Positions 10,518 through 22,208 of a DNA stretch of 64,000 bases are shown piece after piece. Origin of the DNA: Tethya wilhelma (lineage: Eukaryota; Porifera; Demospongiae; Tethyida; Tethyidae); the NCBI GenBank assembly GCA_964030475.1, contig CAXIPT010000004.1, forward strand, positions 968,385 through 1,032,384, in the 5' to 3' direction. The position numbers were made by a program, and so were the translations under genes. The stretch's first letter is position 1. The number at the start of each line of letters is the position of its first letter. The notes under the pieces were generated by a model. That model worked only from the letters and a program-made list of their open reading frames with translations. It ran no database searches and was not told the DNA's origin.

Positions 10518-13500
10518 AAGAGAAAGTAATAATTAACTAACGATTGTTTGTTCTAAATATCAACTCTATTTATACAACAACCCTAGGAAAATCAAATTGC
10601 ATGGCACAAAAATAAAATAAACTGTTGCTGATATGATAATGTTACCTTTGGGCAAACTTGCTGTTGGTTGATATGAAGCATATGGATGTGAGTTTCTATG
10701 GTGACCAAACCCTGCAGCACACAATTACAATCAAACCACAACATCTAATTAAAACAACATCTAACAAAAGCTCCCACATGTACTTTTACACTCAAACTAT
10801 ATAGAACAGCATACACTATAGCCTTGTAAACCAGGCCCTCTCACTTTTATAAATGGGTACTCTTTTAGCGAATTTTAATGAATTGCATATTTTTGCTAAT
10901 AAGTCACGCTAAATGCAAGAGCGAGCTAGGTCAAAGGTCAATATTATCATGTGGAAATAATAAATGGCTAAAATTTGTACCCACTAAATGGACATCAAGA
11001 AGAAATCACAAATATCCACCAAATACCCACATGGTGCGGTTTTTGTGCCAACTCAGCTAGTTTTTGGAGTGAAACCACAGTTTTTAGCAATTATTTTACA
11101 GCTTTTATGGTGATAAAATAAGCTATACAGCTCTTCTAGCCTAGATTCAAGCTATGCATGCTAACTTTGCCGATTCACAGACATAAAGAAATTATTATCG
11201 CTAGACACACTGCTACAACAATGATTATTTCTTACATTATACGCTTGAAAAAGTTTTATTTTGGCATACTATACTGTATAGCCGGAAAATTTGGCGGATT
11301 GAGCCTAAGTTTGAATTTGGCGGATGCGCGAAAAAATATTGGCGGATTTTAATTTGGTGGTACTAAGCCCCATCCGCCAATCCGCCAAATTTAATTCCCT
11401 GCCAAATATCCCGGCTTTACGGTAGTCCAAAAATGGAGTCTTTGAGAGGGAAAAACAACTAAACTGCCGCTTACAAACACTAACAGATGGTTAAAATTGA
11501 CTCCACCCATTTGCTGTGTCAGCTCAAGAGTCAGAGCTCTGCTAGTCTTGTAGCTCAAGGTGCCTTAACTGTGTACGCCGTAAGTAGCCATGTCTACATG
11601 CCTTACAAAGGTGTTAGTAACTGCTAGCTAGTTTTTCTCTGTGGTTTATTGGCGGTAAATAGTGACAATGCATAATTAAGTAGTGAGAAAGTGAAGTACT
11701 GCCGTTTACCACATAATTCCTTGATTTTACCGCAGATTTCCGCTCTCATTTCCACCCAGGTAGCCTTAAGGTACTACACAGTGACACACACACATGCATA
11801 CAGTAATAACTAGAGGCATACTGCCCAGAAACATATTACTTCATGAGTAATGATGGCTTGTAGGATTAAACATAATCAAATCTTTAGCATTATGCCAATT
11901 TAACCAGTCCACTAACCTGATGAATGTTGTTGAGGAGAGTTAGTGGTAGAGGGAAGATCTGAAAAGATCAAGAAACACACCTTAAAACTAGTGTAAATAA
12001 TTATTACGCTCACATTTAGACCAAAATACATACATTAATTTATTGTAAATTTTGACATTGACACTTACAAGCTGGTACACTCATTGAAGGAGGAGGCATA
12101 GTTTTCATTGACTGATGATCATAGCCACCTGCTCCTGGCATGTCAGACAAAATGTATTTTACAAACAGCTAAACACACAAATGTGATGTGTCATAAGTAA
12201 TAACTCAATTTTCAGTCAATATAGTAGAAACATAGTCTTGTAAAAAAATATTAAGTCTAGCTCCTACCATACAGTTACCTCATTCCCAGGTGTCCCNAAA
12301 AAAAAAAAAAAAAAAAAAAATTATGCACATGCACTCACAAAAGTAACAAGGGCAAGAGCTTGGTATGCAAAATCACGTGAATGATGGAAATTGCCCATAG
12401 AGTGAGTTAATATGGTTTCTCTACTATGGCATTTTCGCCTACCACACTCTTTTCCTCTCTTCATACTTTACAGTGGAAGAGAGCCTGCGAATGAGGATTC
12501 TCTTACCACCCACTTAGGGACCCTAGTTGCTATGGAGAAGGGACAGAGTACTATAGAGATAGCTATTGCTGCAGTCTTACTAGCCGGCATGCTGATAGCA
12601 TGGTCTGGAGGTGGACGGGTTGGCTGTGTGTGCCTTCTTGATTGTGATGGTGGTGGGGCACCTTCTCCTGGGAGACCTGTAGCAACAGGAAAGACAATGA
12701 AAATACCCTCTACTACTAAACTATGTGTGATCTCATTCTGGTCATTGTACTGTCATAATGGAATGCAGTATGTGTGCACCATACCTATACATATAAGGTA
12801 AGCTCATGAATATAATTGACTCGCACACACAGTAGGGTATGTTTAGCCTCGTTCCCAGGCTCCTCCTTCGCGAATATTTTCTTCGAAAATAAGGAAGGAG
12901 AGAGCCTGGTACCAGTAGTCACGTGAGTGACGTACAGGGTAGACGTCTGGTAGACATGAGCCTACTCAGCATTATGCGTTTTATCTAAAATGCGTCACGC
13001 ACGTGTTCCAGTCAGTTGATGTTGGCAAAAATTTTTGCGTATCTACGAGCTCTGAGAGCTAGACGTAGAAGACGATGGGAATAGACAAGAAAAAAGTAGC
13101 CAGTAGTCTCCAAAGATAGTCCAAGAAGCAACAGATAAATGGCAGTCTCTCTGAATCAGCATTTTTGGTTCTGTGTCCAGTCTCGATCTTTCAGTCTGAC
13201 CAAACCAAGGTACAAAACAAAAGCGACGATCACAAACGCTGTTTGGGAAGTACATCTTAACTCTTGGCACACAAGAAATGACTTTGAACAAGCAAATGGT
13301 AGTTTTTTTCAAGCATTCTTTTGTTCTGTTCTGTTCGCGGTCGCTCCCAGGAAACTTTCTCTTGCTAACTAACTTGAATTACGTAAAACAGTACGTCACT
13401 CACGTGACTACTGGTACCAGGCTCTCTCCTTCCTTATTTTCGAAGAAAATATTCGCGAAGGAGGAGCCTGGGAACGAGGCTAGGGTATGTTCTGTATAAA

Positions 13501-13931
13501 GCTAGGATTGTTGATCAGCTAGAAGGGGATTAAATATTTGGCTTTTGACATATAACCTAAATACATGTATCATTCAAAAATGCTCTTCTAATAATCACAT
13601 TTCTCACCTAAAGCTGGTCCAAGATCGTATGCTACAGAGCCCATCCCAGCTTTGAGTAGAGCCTCACGAAGATCCTCAAAGGTGGCAAAGTCCTGGCTCC
13701 TTCGTCCATCCCCTGGTGCCCACTGCAACCACTTAGTGAGCATATCACCAAGGTAACCAGACGGTCCTTGCGTCAATAACATAACGTTACTCTGAATGAT
13801 GTTCAACTCAGTGGGATAGAAGCCCAGAGCTTGGCCAATGGCTCTCCATTGGGCAGCATGAGGACCAAGAAAGCTGTAAAGGTTGTGATAATCCTCGTTA
13901 GTCCTAAGGCGAGTTTTTTGAGAAGCTCCAC

Positions 13932-13972
<41 letters not shown>

Positions 13973-15478
13973 ACATGATAGTAATTAAGAGCAGATAGCA
14001 TAATGGGCAATGGAATAGCTATTATAAAGGTGAAAAGGTCACTTTGCAATTTGTTAGAGATCATAAAATAATGGGGAGAATATGATTGTTTCTTGTTCAA
14101 CATTGTGTATTTATCATAGGTGAGCAACACATGTACTTTATTAGTGGTCAAAAGGTCACAATCTAATCACATTTCCTCCTTTTCAATTAATGCCCATCTC
14201 TACACAACACAGCTAAAGTATGAACTATATGTGCTACCTCATTATATAGACAAACAACACACACGTGATAATGACAACCACATAGTTTAGAGCTCTGTAC
14301 ATGACATACCAGTGCTTCCAACAGCAGGCATTGTGGCATACTGCATCTTAGGGGGAGGGACACGAATCATAGAAGGATCACCTAGAGAGAAAGGACAGTG
14401 TGTTTGAAAAGAGTGAATCAAGATCAAGGAAAAGATGTAAAGTTACCAGAAGTACAAGTACAATAATGTATGAACGTAGAGTTCACTTACCATCCAGTAC
14501 TTTACAGACTGCCTCAGCAAAGCTGGTCTTCCCAGCGCTGAGGAATATCTTTATCAAGCTACCATAGGTGGACCTGAAGCCATTCTTCTCCTGCCACTTT
14601 TGCAGGGCAGCCCTCCTGAGAGAAACAAACACATGTACTATAATTTAAAAAAAAACTCGTAACAGAGGTCAAGTAAACATGTCTTTCCTACTTTGCCTAT
14701 TGCTAACTCTGCACTAGTAAAATTACCACACCTGGAAGGACCTGGTTTATAAGGTTATATACATGTAGGGTATGCATTTTTTTGTCAGAAAAATTTACAG
14801 TGATGTCAATCTATGATACACTCCTTCAAACGAATGGGTGATAAATGATGCTAATTGGGAAAATGGGTTTTAGCTCATTTGCTGGAGCTTTCAGTCAGCA
14901 AGCGAATACAATCATACTCTTTTCTCTATACACTTTACTACAGCAGCTGGCTAGGCTGGCTGGCCTACCCAGAGTACACACACACACACATGTGGAAACT
15001 CACAAACAAATTATAGTCTTATCTTTCTTTACTTGAACCTAAAGGAACTCTCTCAATGCCTTCTCTGTCTTACACAAAATTTCAACCCACTCAGGAAGCT
15101 CAGCAATGGGCACTCACTACCATGGCTGAGCAGTCTATGATCTGTGACACTTGATTGAGTTATTTTAATACATCAAAGTTTTTAGCTATCAAACACATAT
15201 ATTCAACAGTTGATGTATTTTGGGCTCTAGTGAATCATAACTCACGTCTGCAAGCCGAGGTTGTCTCTGTGTTGAGATCGTATGGTTGCACAGTCAACTT
15301 TTGTCAGACCCAAACACTCCGCGACAACGCCTTCCCATTCGTCCATGCTGTTTGCGATCTGGCCGAGGTCTCTCTGGACGCCATCATGATGGCCGTCCAC
15401 CTTCCTGTCCAACTTGTCCCTGTTCTCTAGAGGGATACACTCGAAGAAGGCCTGAGCTTGATCCTGCAGGCCAGCCAT
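7303..15478 (-). CDS. Gene A: triple-Death, SAM-like multidomain protein (3' end open)
   Basis: Eighteen predicted exons: 15478-15246, 14615-14491, 14381-14310, 13931-13608, 12676-12581, 12134-12069, 11958-11917, 10711-10646, 10465-10421, 10359-10066, about 9976-9952, 9361-9251, 8396-8145, 8073-7955, 7890-7791, 7722-7601, 7533-7444, 7377-7303. About 753 codons. Domains in order: Death 1 (residues 1-119), linker ending PPPKM..., Death 2 (144-251, with LGPHAAQW and KWLQWAPGDGR), five Pro/Gln linkers, Death 3 (about 357-454), then three SAM-like modules with TLEDLKEL, TVEDLKEM and SKDLEEM signatures, each split by an intron. The last exon ends ...QKPDK with a clear GTATGT donor, so the protein continues. 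Its last exon is the counterpart of the linker in gene D that joins a caspase exon; here the next sequence leftward is a transposon and repeats. Phases agree throughout except at exon 11, where an N (9976) hides the border. Likely a cytoplasmic adaptor in death or immune signalling, from the domains. Confidence 0.75.
8650..9183. mobile_element. MITE in gene A, TATAGACCTTATGCAATT ends
   Basis: 8650 onward (TATAGACCTTATGCAATT, then GCGTCACGACTT and GCCGCCATTTTGAAGGGCAAA) is repeated in inverse form at 9095-9183. The element lies inside the intron between exons 12 and 13 of gene A. A TA target duplication is possible because the outer bases read TATA on both sides. No coding capacity. Confidence 0.75.
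9600..9800. repeat. Fragment of the ATCGCGACGATCGTGATT fold-back family
   Basis: Shares AACTATCCCTGCACCTA, AGGCTGTGGAGAAAAC and the ATCGTGATTGCGAC block with 37469-37940 and with 2395-2990. Only one arm is recognisable. It lies in a gene A intron. Confidence 0.55.
10477..10513 (+). repeat. (AC)n microsatellite
   Basis: About 18 AC units just upstream, in transcript sense, of gene A exon 9. Confidence 0.95.
10860..11760. repeat. Dispersed repeat related to 1600-2060, with an inserted MITE
   Basis: Blocks such as CATTTGCTGTGTCAGC, TTTCTTACATTATACGCTTG and GAGTCTTTGA match 1600-2060. The match is interrupted by a 153-bp insert at 11272-11424. It lies in the long intron between gene A exons 7 and 8. 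No coding function seen. Confidence 0.6.
11272..11424. mobile_element. Short MITE, TACTGTATAGCCGG ends
   Basis: Begins TACTGTATAGCCGGAAAATT and ends with the near-inverse, CCCGGCTTTACGGTA. Internal TTGGCGGA-like runs on both arms make a nearly full hairpin. A relative with TACCGTGTAGCACAAAAT ends is at 37083-37303. Confidence 0.7.
12844..13482. mobile_element. MITE with ~85-bp inverted repeats and 9-bp target duplication
   Basis: The left end TAGCCTCGTTCCCAGGCTCC through GTCACGTGAGTGACGTA is repeated in inverse at 13395-13482. The element is bordered by GGGTATGTT at 12835-12843 and again at 13483-13491, a clean 9-bp target-site duplication. Long inverted repeats with 9-bp duplications are the hallmark of Mutator-like elements. 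It sits in the intron between gene A exons 4 and 5. No transposase ORF. Confidence 0.9.
13936..13971 (+). repeat. (GA)n microsatellite upstream of the Death 2 exon of gene A
   Basis: A GA run lies directly against the acceptor of the Death 2 exon; read on the minus strand it is the TC-rich polypyrimidine tract of that acceptor. The same tract occurs in gene B at 18291-18338. Confidence 0.9.
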
Positions 15479-16079
15479 TTTCTGCGTTTCTTTTCTTACG
15501 AGTTCGTTCGTTTAATTAGAGTGAAATAATGCAAATCGTCCATTCTCTGTTCCCATGCCACATAACATGCGTGCGCGAAAGTTAAAATGCTTTTTTTGTT
15601 TATATACAAATTGCATCAATCAGAGCTGACCAAGCAAACAAAATCAATGCAAGCTGCATGGCCATATGGTCTACATGTACCTGTGGTGTATGGTCTATAT
15701 TATATACAGCTGATTTCAGAGCAGCTAGCTGCACTGCATGAGTAAGCTGTCCATCATTAGCTAGCCTGACCATATTGCCAATCAGTATACTAGTAGTTCT
15801 AAGCTTTGTCTACCGGAGCAATAACATGCAACTCTAGATCTATAGCTGCAAGGCTAGCAGCTATAGCGTGCAGCATAATTTTATTGAATGGTATATACAA
15901 CAATCATGTGATTTTAATCCCTACATATATATACATAGCATTGTAGATGCTTCATGTTTTTGTTGAACCACATTGATAGCTAGCTATATAGAGTTTGGTA
16001 CGAGCTAGAAGTGAAACTGTTTTAACGTGAAAACAAAAAAGATACATATTATTACAGAACCTATGATCATACATAGTTA

Positions 16080-18286
16080 TTAGTGTTGGGATGCTAAGCA
16101 TTGGTTCAAAAGTCTTCTGCCACCAATGGACAATTTCATTTCTGTAAGATTTTCACTGGTCAAATCTTTGAAAACTTCCCACGTAATGATCCCGTGTTCT
16201 GCATATCAAAATGAGATACATATATCCAATCATCATGTGACATTGCACTGCTTCTAGTTACAAAAAAAATAAACAATAAATAAATCTGTATACCTTGCAA
16301 AATCTTTATGTCTTTCTTGTAAATTTTTTTCTGTTCCAAAAATTTCTGAAAATCAGGGCAAAGTGTGTCTGTATCAATAAGAGACACTTCAGGAGATCTT
16401 TGAGGCGAGGGGCTAGATTGAGGCTTTGTTATTGGCAGATGTTTGTTCAAGATCATTCTCCCACCCATTGTCAGTTGTTTCAGCTCTTTCAGATCTTCTA
16501 GTGTCATCATAGACCAGGCTTCATCACTGGTGATGCCATTTTCTGTAAGTGCATATATTAAAAAAATAAAATTAATAAATCGTTGTGTTCACCTGGCAAG
16601 TTAACTTGTAACCCATCATTTCTATCCTTTGTAAACAACATACCGTAAGCTAAGTACGTAAATTTGGGTATATAAAACTGTTTGGTGATTTTTAATTTGG
16701 TGATTTAAAGAATAATTTGCCTAATTTACCAGCTATAATTATTATGGTAATGGTCTGGCCTAGAAATACAACCAGCACACACCACAAACCCATGGAAATG
16801 AGGCAATTAGCGTACAGCACAAAAATTAGATGGATTGGTGGTTTTGGAAAGGACTACCAAGTCTGCCAAATCATTCTAGCACTGCATGTGTGAAAACTTA
16901 AACTACCAAAATAAAATCCGCCAATCATGAAATTTTGCCCATCCACAAAATTCTGTTTCTACCAATATTTTGTGCAATACTATACATGTATATAATATTA
17001 TTGCGAGGACCTTTCAAAATGTCTATATCTCTTGCTGTGATCCTCCACTGTTTCATCAGCTTTGTGATGAACTTGGCACACTCTTCATCTTCACTGGATT
17101 CATTGATCTTAGTCTCTGGCTCAGGAGAAGTAAGCTTAGAACCTGAAATCAACCAAAGGGGCATAACTAAAAATAATGATAAATAAAGTAGTGAACACAG
17201 TACAGACAGGTGGAAAAATTATAAAGAAGTACATAATAATTATTATTGCTGCGTAAATCATACTCATACTGCATGGTCTGTTGGTCTTTTCAGCAACTGC
17301 ATACACACAGTTTTGCATTTATAATACTATTCTTTGATCACAATTCTATTGCACGGGTAGACCACTCTCACATACCTCAATATACACTCTTCATAACTTG
17401 TAGCATTTTAGCAAATCATGTCATGGTTCATTTTGCAGCCACTCACCTTTGACACAACAAGTGAGAAAAAAAAAGGAAAAAAAGAATTGCTGTAAGCAGA
17501 GTTAAAGGTTAAATAATAGCATTATGTATGTTAATTGAGAGATTTCAAGGAATATACACTTACACAGTTGTCTGTCTGCTGTATGTACTTGTGCCAGCTT
17601 CTTACCACCTACATTACGACACACAGAGAGCAAAATGATAACATTATAGAATTTATACCCATTCATTTCAGAGCATGGCATTGATTGATGGCATTGCCAA
17701 CCAACACCCAATGGATCTTACTTAACTAAGGGTTGTCGATGATGATAAAGCTAGTTTGCTCACCTGACTGAAGTGCTGTTGAAGGTTGTTGAGAAAACAT
17801 CGGAAAGTTGGCCGAGTATAAACCTGCACCACAAAAATAACAGTTACATCACGTGCAAATATAATTAAGTTTAGTGGAAATTAAACAAGAGCAAACAAAC
17901 AAACGAATAAACGAACAAACAAACTAATTCAACTGTAGTTGGACAACCTGATGAGTTCTTACCTAAAGTTGGTCCAAGATCAAATGCTAAGGAAGTCAAC
18001 CCGGATTTGAGAAGAGCATCACGAAGATCTTCAAACGTAGCAAAGTTCTTGCTCCCTCGTCCATCCCCTGGTGCCCACTGCAACCACTTAGTGAGCGTTT
18101 CACCAAGGTAACCAGATGGTCCCTGCATCATGTGCATAGGGTTACTTTGAATAATATTCAACTCGTTGGAAAAGAACCCCAGAGCTAGGCCGATGGCTCT
18201 CCACTTGTCAGCATGAGGACTAAGAAAACTGTAAAGGTTGTGATAATGTTCATTGGTCCTGAGACGAGTCCCTTTAGAAGCTTCAC

Positions 18287-18342
<56 letters not shown>

Positions 18343-20100
18343 AGACAGTCTGTGATAAGAAGATAAGTATAGTGAACAGCAAGTAACGTCTAGAATTATT
18401 ATAATTATACACTGATCACTTCACTTTGCAATTTGGCAAAGATCAAAATACATTAGTAATGGAGATAAGGTGTTGTTTGACAATAATGTATGTTTATCAC
18501 ATCATTGGAGAGCAGTACAATGTACTTTAGTAGTCAACTTTTGGTTAAATGTCACAATCTGTATAATATGTATTTTCTCCATTTCGATTAATGCCCACCT
18601 CTACACAACAACACATGTACAGCTGCTCTATAAGTACAGGCTCTCTATGAAAACTAACCAAAATTAATTCTAGTAGACAAACAACACATGCACACACGAT
18701 AGTGACAACCACATAGTTTAGAGCTCCATACATGACATACCAGTGCTTCCAATAGCAGGAATTGTGGCACGTGGCATTTTAGGGGGAGGGACACGAATTC
18801 TAGAAGGATCACCTAGAGAAAATTGAACATGTGTTTGAGAAAGGGTGATCGAATCAAGATCATGAAAAAAGATGAAAAGCTACAAAGTAGCTATAAAGGA
18901 CATGGAATTAGTTCTCTTACCTCCCAGTACTTTACAGACTGCCTCAGCACAGTCAAGCTTCCCAGCACTGAGGAATATCTTTATCAAGCTACCATAGGTG
19001 GACCTGAAACCATTCTTCTCCTGCCACTTTTGTAGGGCAGCCCTCCTGAGAGAAACAAACACATGCACATACACAGTGTAAGAGAGGTCGTCAAGTTAAT
19101 ATTCTGTACGGTAGCTTTGCAAATTGAGTCTTTCCCGTTTTTATTTTTGCTAAACCTGCACTTAGCAACAAAAGTGTAAGGAGAGAGTGAGTTATGCTAA
19201 TTGAGAAAATGGGGTTTAATTAGCTCATTTGCTGGAGTTTTCAGTCTTCAAGCAATAATCAGATCCTTTTCCCAACACCCTCTAGCACACAGAGCAACAG
19301 GCAAAGATATCCAAAATATACACATATTAAAACTCACAAAATTTAATAATAGTCCCTCAACCCAAAGGAACCCTTCTACAGTCCATCTGGTTTGAGAATG
19401 CCACTGGAAGTGAAATAATGAGATTCATGCAATTTTTATATGGGGCAAAATAGCTAACTTTTGACTGCATGGTAAGGCGTAGGAAGCTGGGAAATTGGTT
19501 GGATATTTAGAAAGTTAATTTTTTCTACCGGCCAAATTATTAAAAGTTATTTCTTCAATCATGCCGGAGATGGCAGCGTGTTCTGCAGTATTATCTTATA
19601 CATTTCTCAAACCAGATGACTTAATGCCTGCTCCAGGAAAAGGACAAGCCATGAGGTACCTAGCCTTGAAATGTATGCATAATTTGATCTCTGGAGCAAA
19701 GGGAACCCTACGATCTTAGAGCACAAACACCCACAAGACCAGTACACAAATTATCATCTACTTGGGCACTTACTACCATGGCTGAGCAGTCTATCTGTAG
19801 CAACCATCACACATGAATATTCAACAGTTGCTGTAAGTATTTTGGGCTCTAGTGAATCGTAACTCACGTCTGCAAGCCGAAGTTGTCTCTGTGCTGAGAT
19901 CGTATGTTTGCACAGTCGACTTTTGTCAAACCCAAACACTCCGCGACAACGCCTTCCCATTCGTCCATGCTGTTTGCGATCTGGCCGAGGTCTCTCTGCA
20001 CGCCGTCATGATGGCCGTCCACCTTCTTGTCCAACTTGTCTCTGTTCTCTGGAGGGATACACTCGAAGAAGGCCTGAGATAGTTCCTTTTGGCCTGCCAT
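16080..20100 (-). CDS. Gene B: Death-Death-SAM-SAM protein, complete
   Basis: Nine exons: 20100-19868, 19045-18921, 18812-18741, 18286-17963, 17823-17764, 17608-17564, 17142-17011, 16542-16294, 16198-16080. They join in frame to 452 residues plus a TAA stop, with standard splice sites. Death 1 is residues 1-119, a PPPKM linker 120-143, Death 2 144-251 (LQWAPGDGRGS), Gln/Pro linkers 252-286, then two SAM-like modules (about 302-366 and 388-450) with TLEDLKEL and TSENLTEM. The first seven junctions are all phase 1. Against gene A it lacks Death 3, several linkers and one SAM module. It starts MAGQKELSQAFFECIPPENR. It lies head-to-tail 0.6 kb upstream of gene A and shares exon sizes of 233, 125, 72, 324 and 45 with it, so they are tandem duplicates. 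Probable role: a cytoplasmic adaptor forming Death and SAM assemblies. No catalytic domain is present. Confidence 0.82.
18291..18338 (+). repeat. (GA)n microsatellite in gene B
   Basis: About 24 GA units abut the acceptor of the Death 2 exon. The homologous site in gene C (about 21795) is where similarity to gene B ends. Confidence 0.92.
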
Positions 20101-20369
20101 TTTCTGCGTTTCCAATATTATTCGGTTAATTAGAGAGGAAAAATGTAATTAGAATGGGAAAATTCATAAGGTCAGATTCCTGGATCCAATGATGTTGATT
20201 CGAGCGCCAAATTATGACACCAAAGGTGATGTACAAGGCTCAGCACCAGATTTTCAACAACAAATTTCAAAATAACCTATTATAAAATAATTATTAAAAT
20301 AATATTGCAATGGTTACAATAATAGCAACTAGATTCTATACGGAAAATTACAGAAAAACTTAGCGCATG

Positions 20370-20640
20370 CGCAAACAGTAGTCTGGGCGCACCAGACGAG
20401 CGCACCAGATAACCTAGCAAGAAAGGGTCTGGTGTCCAGACTACTGTGACGCAAATGTCAGTGTGTACCAGGCCCTCTCCCTTCTTGGCTATGATTTCCT
20501 GTCCAGCACTGAGTGATGCAGATCAGAGTCAGCCTAAAAATGATGGGAAATGAGAGCACGCCTGGTTTACCGTCCGCGAGGCTATTGTGGACCTACTTTT
20601 ATGCAGTTATAAAAGTTATACTGATGGAGGCTAGGTAAGT
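20370..20640. repeat. Upstream flank shared with the gene C copy
   Basis: The flank upstream of gene B (20101-20640) matches the flank upstream of gene C (23499-23625 and 24045-24440): GGTCAGATTCCTGG, CGCCAAATTATGACACC, CTTAGCGCATGCGCAAACAG, GTGTACCAGGCCCTCTCCC. The B copy contains an extra short hairpin with AGTCTGG at 20385-20450. The sharing shows that a block larger than the gene was duplicated. No gene is seen here. Confidence 0.7.
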
Positions 20641-21790
20641 TATCACTTATATCAGTCAATTTTATTAAGCCTCGGCGCGTGCGTAGCACGTGCAGAGGGT
20701 TACGGTAGTCGTTTTGTCTGTCTGTTCAATCGAAATCTCAAGAAAGGCAACTCTAGCGACAGAATTGATGGTACTTACGTTCATAAGAGTGAATCATCTT
20801 GTAGAATTACATTTTTTGCAGCCCAAAACGCTGTTTTTGCCGAGATTGGGTTTTTGGTGCTTCTTTTTAGCGCTTAGCTTCGAGGCCACGCCTACAGATT
20901 TAGTGTGCGTTATTTAGAATCAGAGCAAATGATCACTCCGTGGCTCCGTGGTAGACCAGGTGGTGCTCAATGAGTCAGTCTCTGCTACAGACAAGAGTTA
21001 GCCTGCTTTCTAACCGTTTCTATGTAAGGATGTAGATGTATTGGCATGTGTAGATTTTCAGTCTGCCTGTGGCTGACTCATTTGCATCACGCCATGGAAG
21101 TCCCAGGCTATATATAAGTCTCAGGTCAGGTCTATGCTGCTACTGCTGTTGGTCAGTGTTCCTTGGAAAGACAGACAAGGGTTGGCCTGCTTTCTATGCA
21201 AGCACCTAGATGTATTTGCATGTATAGATTTTTTTTTTAAAGTGACTCAGTACTGGAATCAGGCTCAGGTCGGCTCCTGGCTATACTCCGACTATTAATT
21301 TTTACCATAGATTCTACTATCTAGGATTTTACAACAGTTGAGCATTACAGTACAATCATGTATAATCATAGCATATCTTACAGCCTGTGACTTGCATATT
21401 CTGCTCCATCACAGAGTTATATCAGTGGTGGAATTTGGGTTGGCTTTGAGTGTCAAGACACATGATATGTTGATCATACTGTGTATATAGCATTATAAGT
21501 GCACTGACTAGCTAAGTGTGCCGAGGCTTGTGCACCATCGGTGCCTTCATTATGACATTGTAAGATTGTACACTACGGTACTCAATAGTATTGAGTCTAG
21601 ACATATATCATTAGCCTTGTACCAGATCACTCAGTAAGCTTACCGACTCATGCACTCTTTTATAGTGTTTTGAGTGGCCTGGATACAACTTTTGATGCTA
21701 CAGTAGCTTTGTCCCCAGGCCTGGGCCTCTGCTGAGCTGTGTGCTGTATACTAGTGCTGATTTTAGCTATTTAGTATTGGGAACAGGCTA
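20641..21790. other. Unrelated sequence replacing the 3' half of gene C
   Basis: No Death, linker or SAM exon is found in either strand. 20670-20910 shares TTACGGTAGTCGTTTTGT and GCTTCGAGGCCACGCC with 30040-30300 and with 62480-62540, marking a dispersed repeat. 20935-21260 contains two loosely similar halves with GTTAGCCTGCTTTCTA and GTTGGCCTGCTTTCTA, an imperfect tandem repeat of about 190 bp. Nothing else is supported. Confidence 0.5.
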
Positions 21791-22208
21791 AAGAGAGACA
21801 ATATGTGATAAGAAGATAAGTATAGTGAACAGCAAGTAACATAGGTAATGTCTAGAATTATTACAATTATAAAGGTAAATAGTAGCATACCACTTCACTT
21901 AATTTGCAATTCGACAAAGATCATACATTAACAATTAATGGAGATAAGGTGGTGTTGTTTGACAATAATGTGTATTTATCACATCATTGGAGAGCAGCAC
22001 AATGTACTTTAGTAGTCAACTTTTGGTCGAAGGTCACAATCTGTATGCACTTCTCCATTTCAATTAATGCTCACCTCTACACAACAACACAGTTGAACTA
22101 TAAGTGTACTCCCTATGAAAACTCACCAAAATTAATTCTAGTAGACAAACAACACATGTACATACGATAATGACAACCACATAGTTTAGAGTTCCATACA
22201 TGACATAC

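Noticed and set aside
12412..12801. Plus-strand 129-codon ORF with a hydrophobic stretch
   Set aside because: It lies opposite linker exon 5 of gene A, which has matched splice sites and a homologue in caspase D.
13588..14151. A 187-codon ORF with a Ser-Leu repeat start
   Set aside because: Only the part from 13931 to 13608 is coding (Death 2 exon of gene A). The Leu-Ser repeat is the intronic GA microsatellite read on the minus strand.
19852..20129. Plus-strand ORFs over the first exon of gene B (and the same at 15155 and 23250)
   Set aside because: They recur opposite every Death 1 exon because that exon is conserved; the minus strand has the Met, splice sites and domain.
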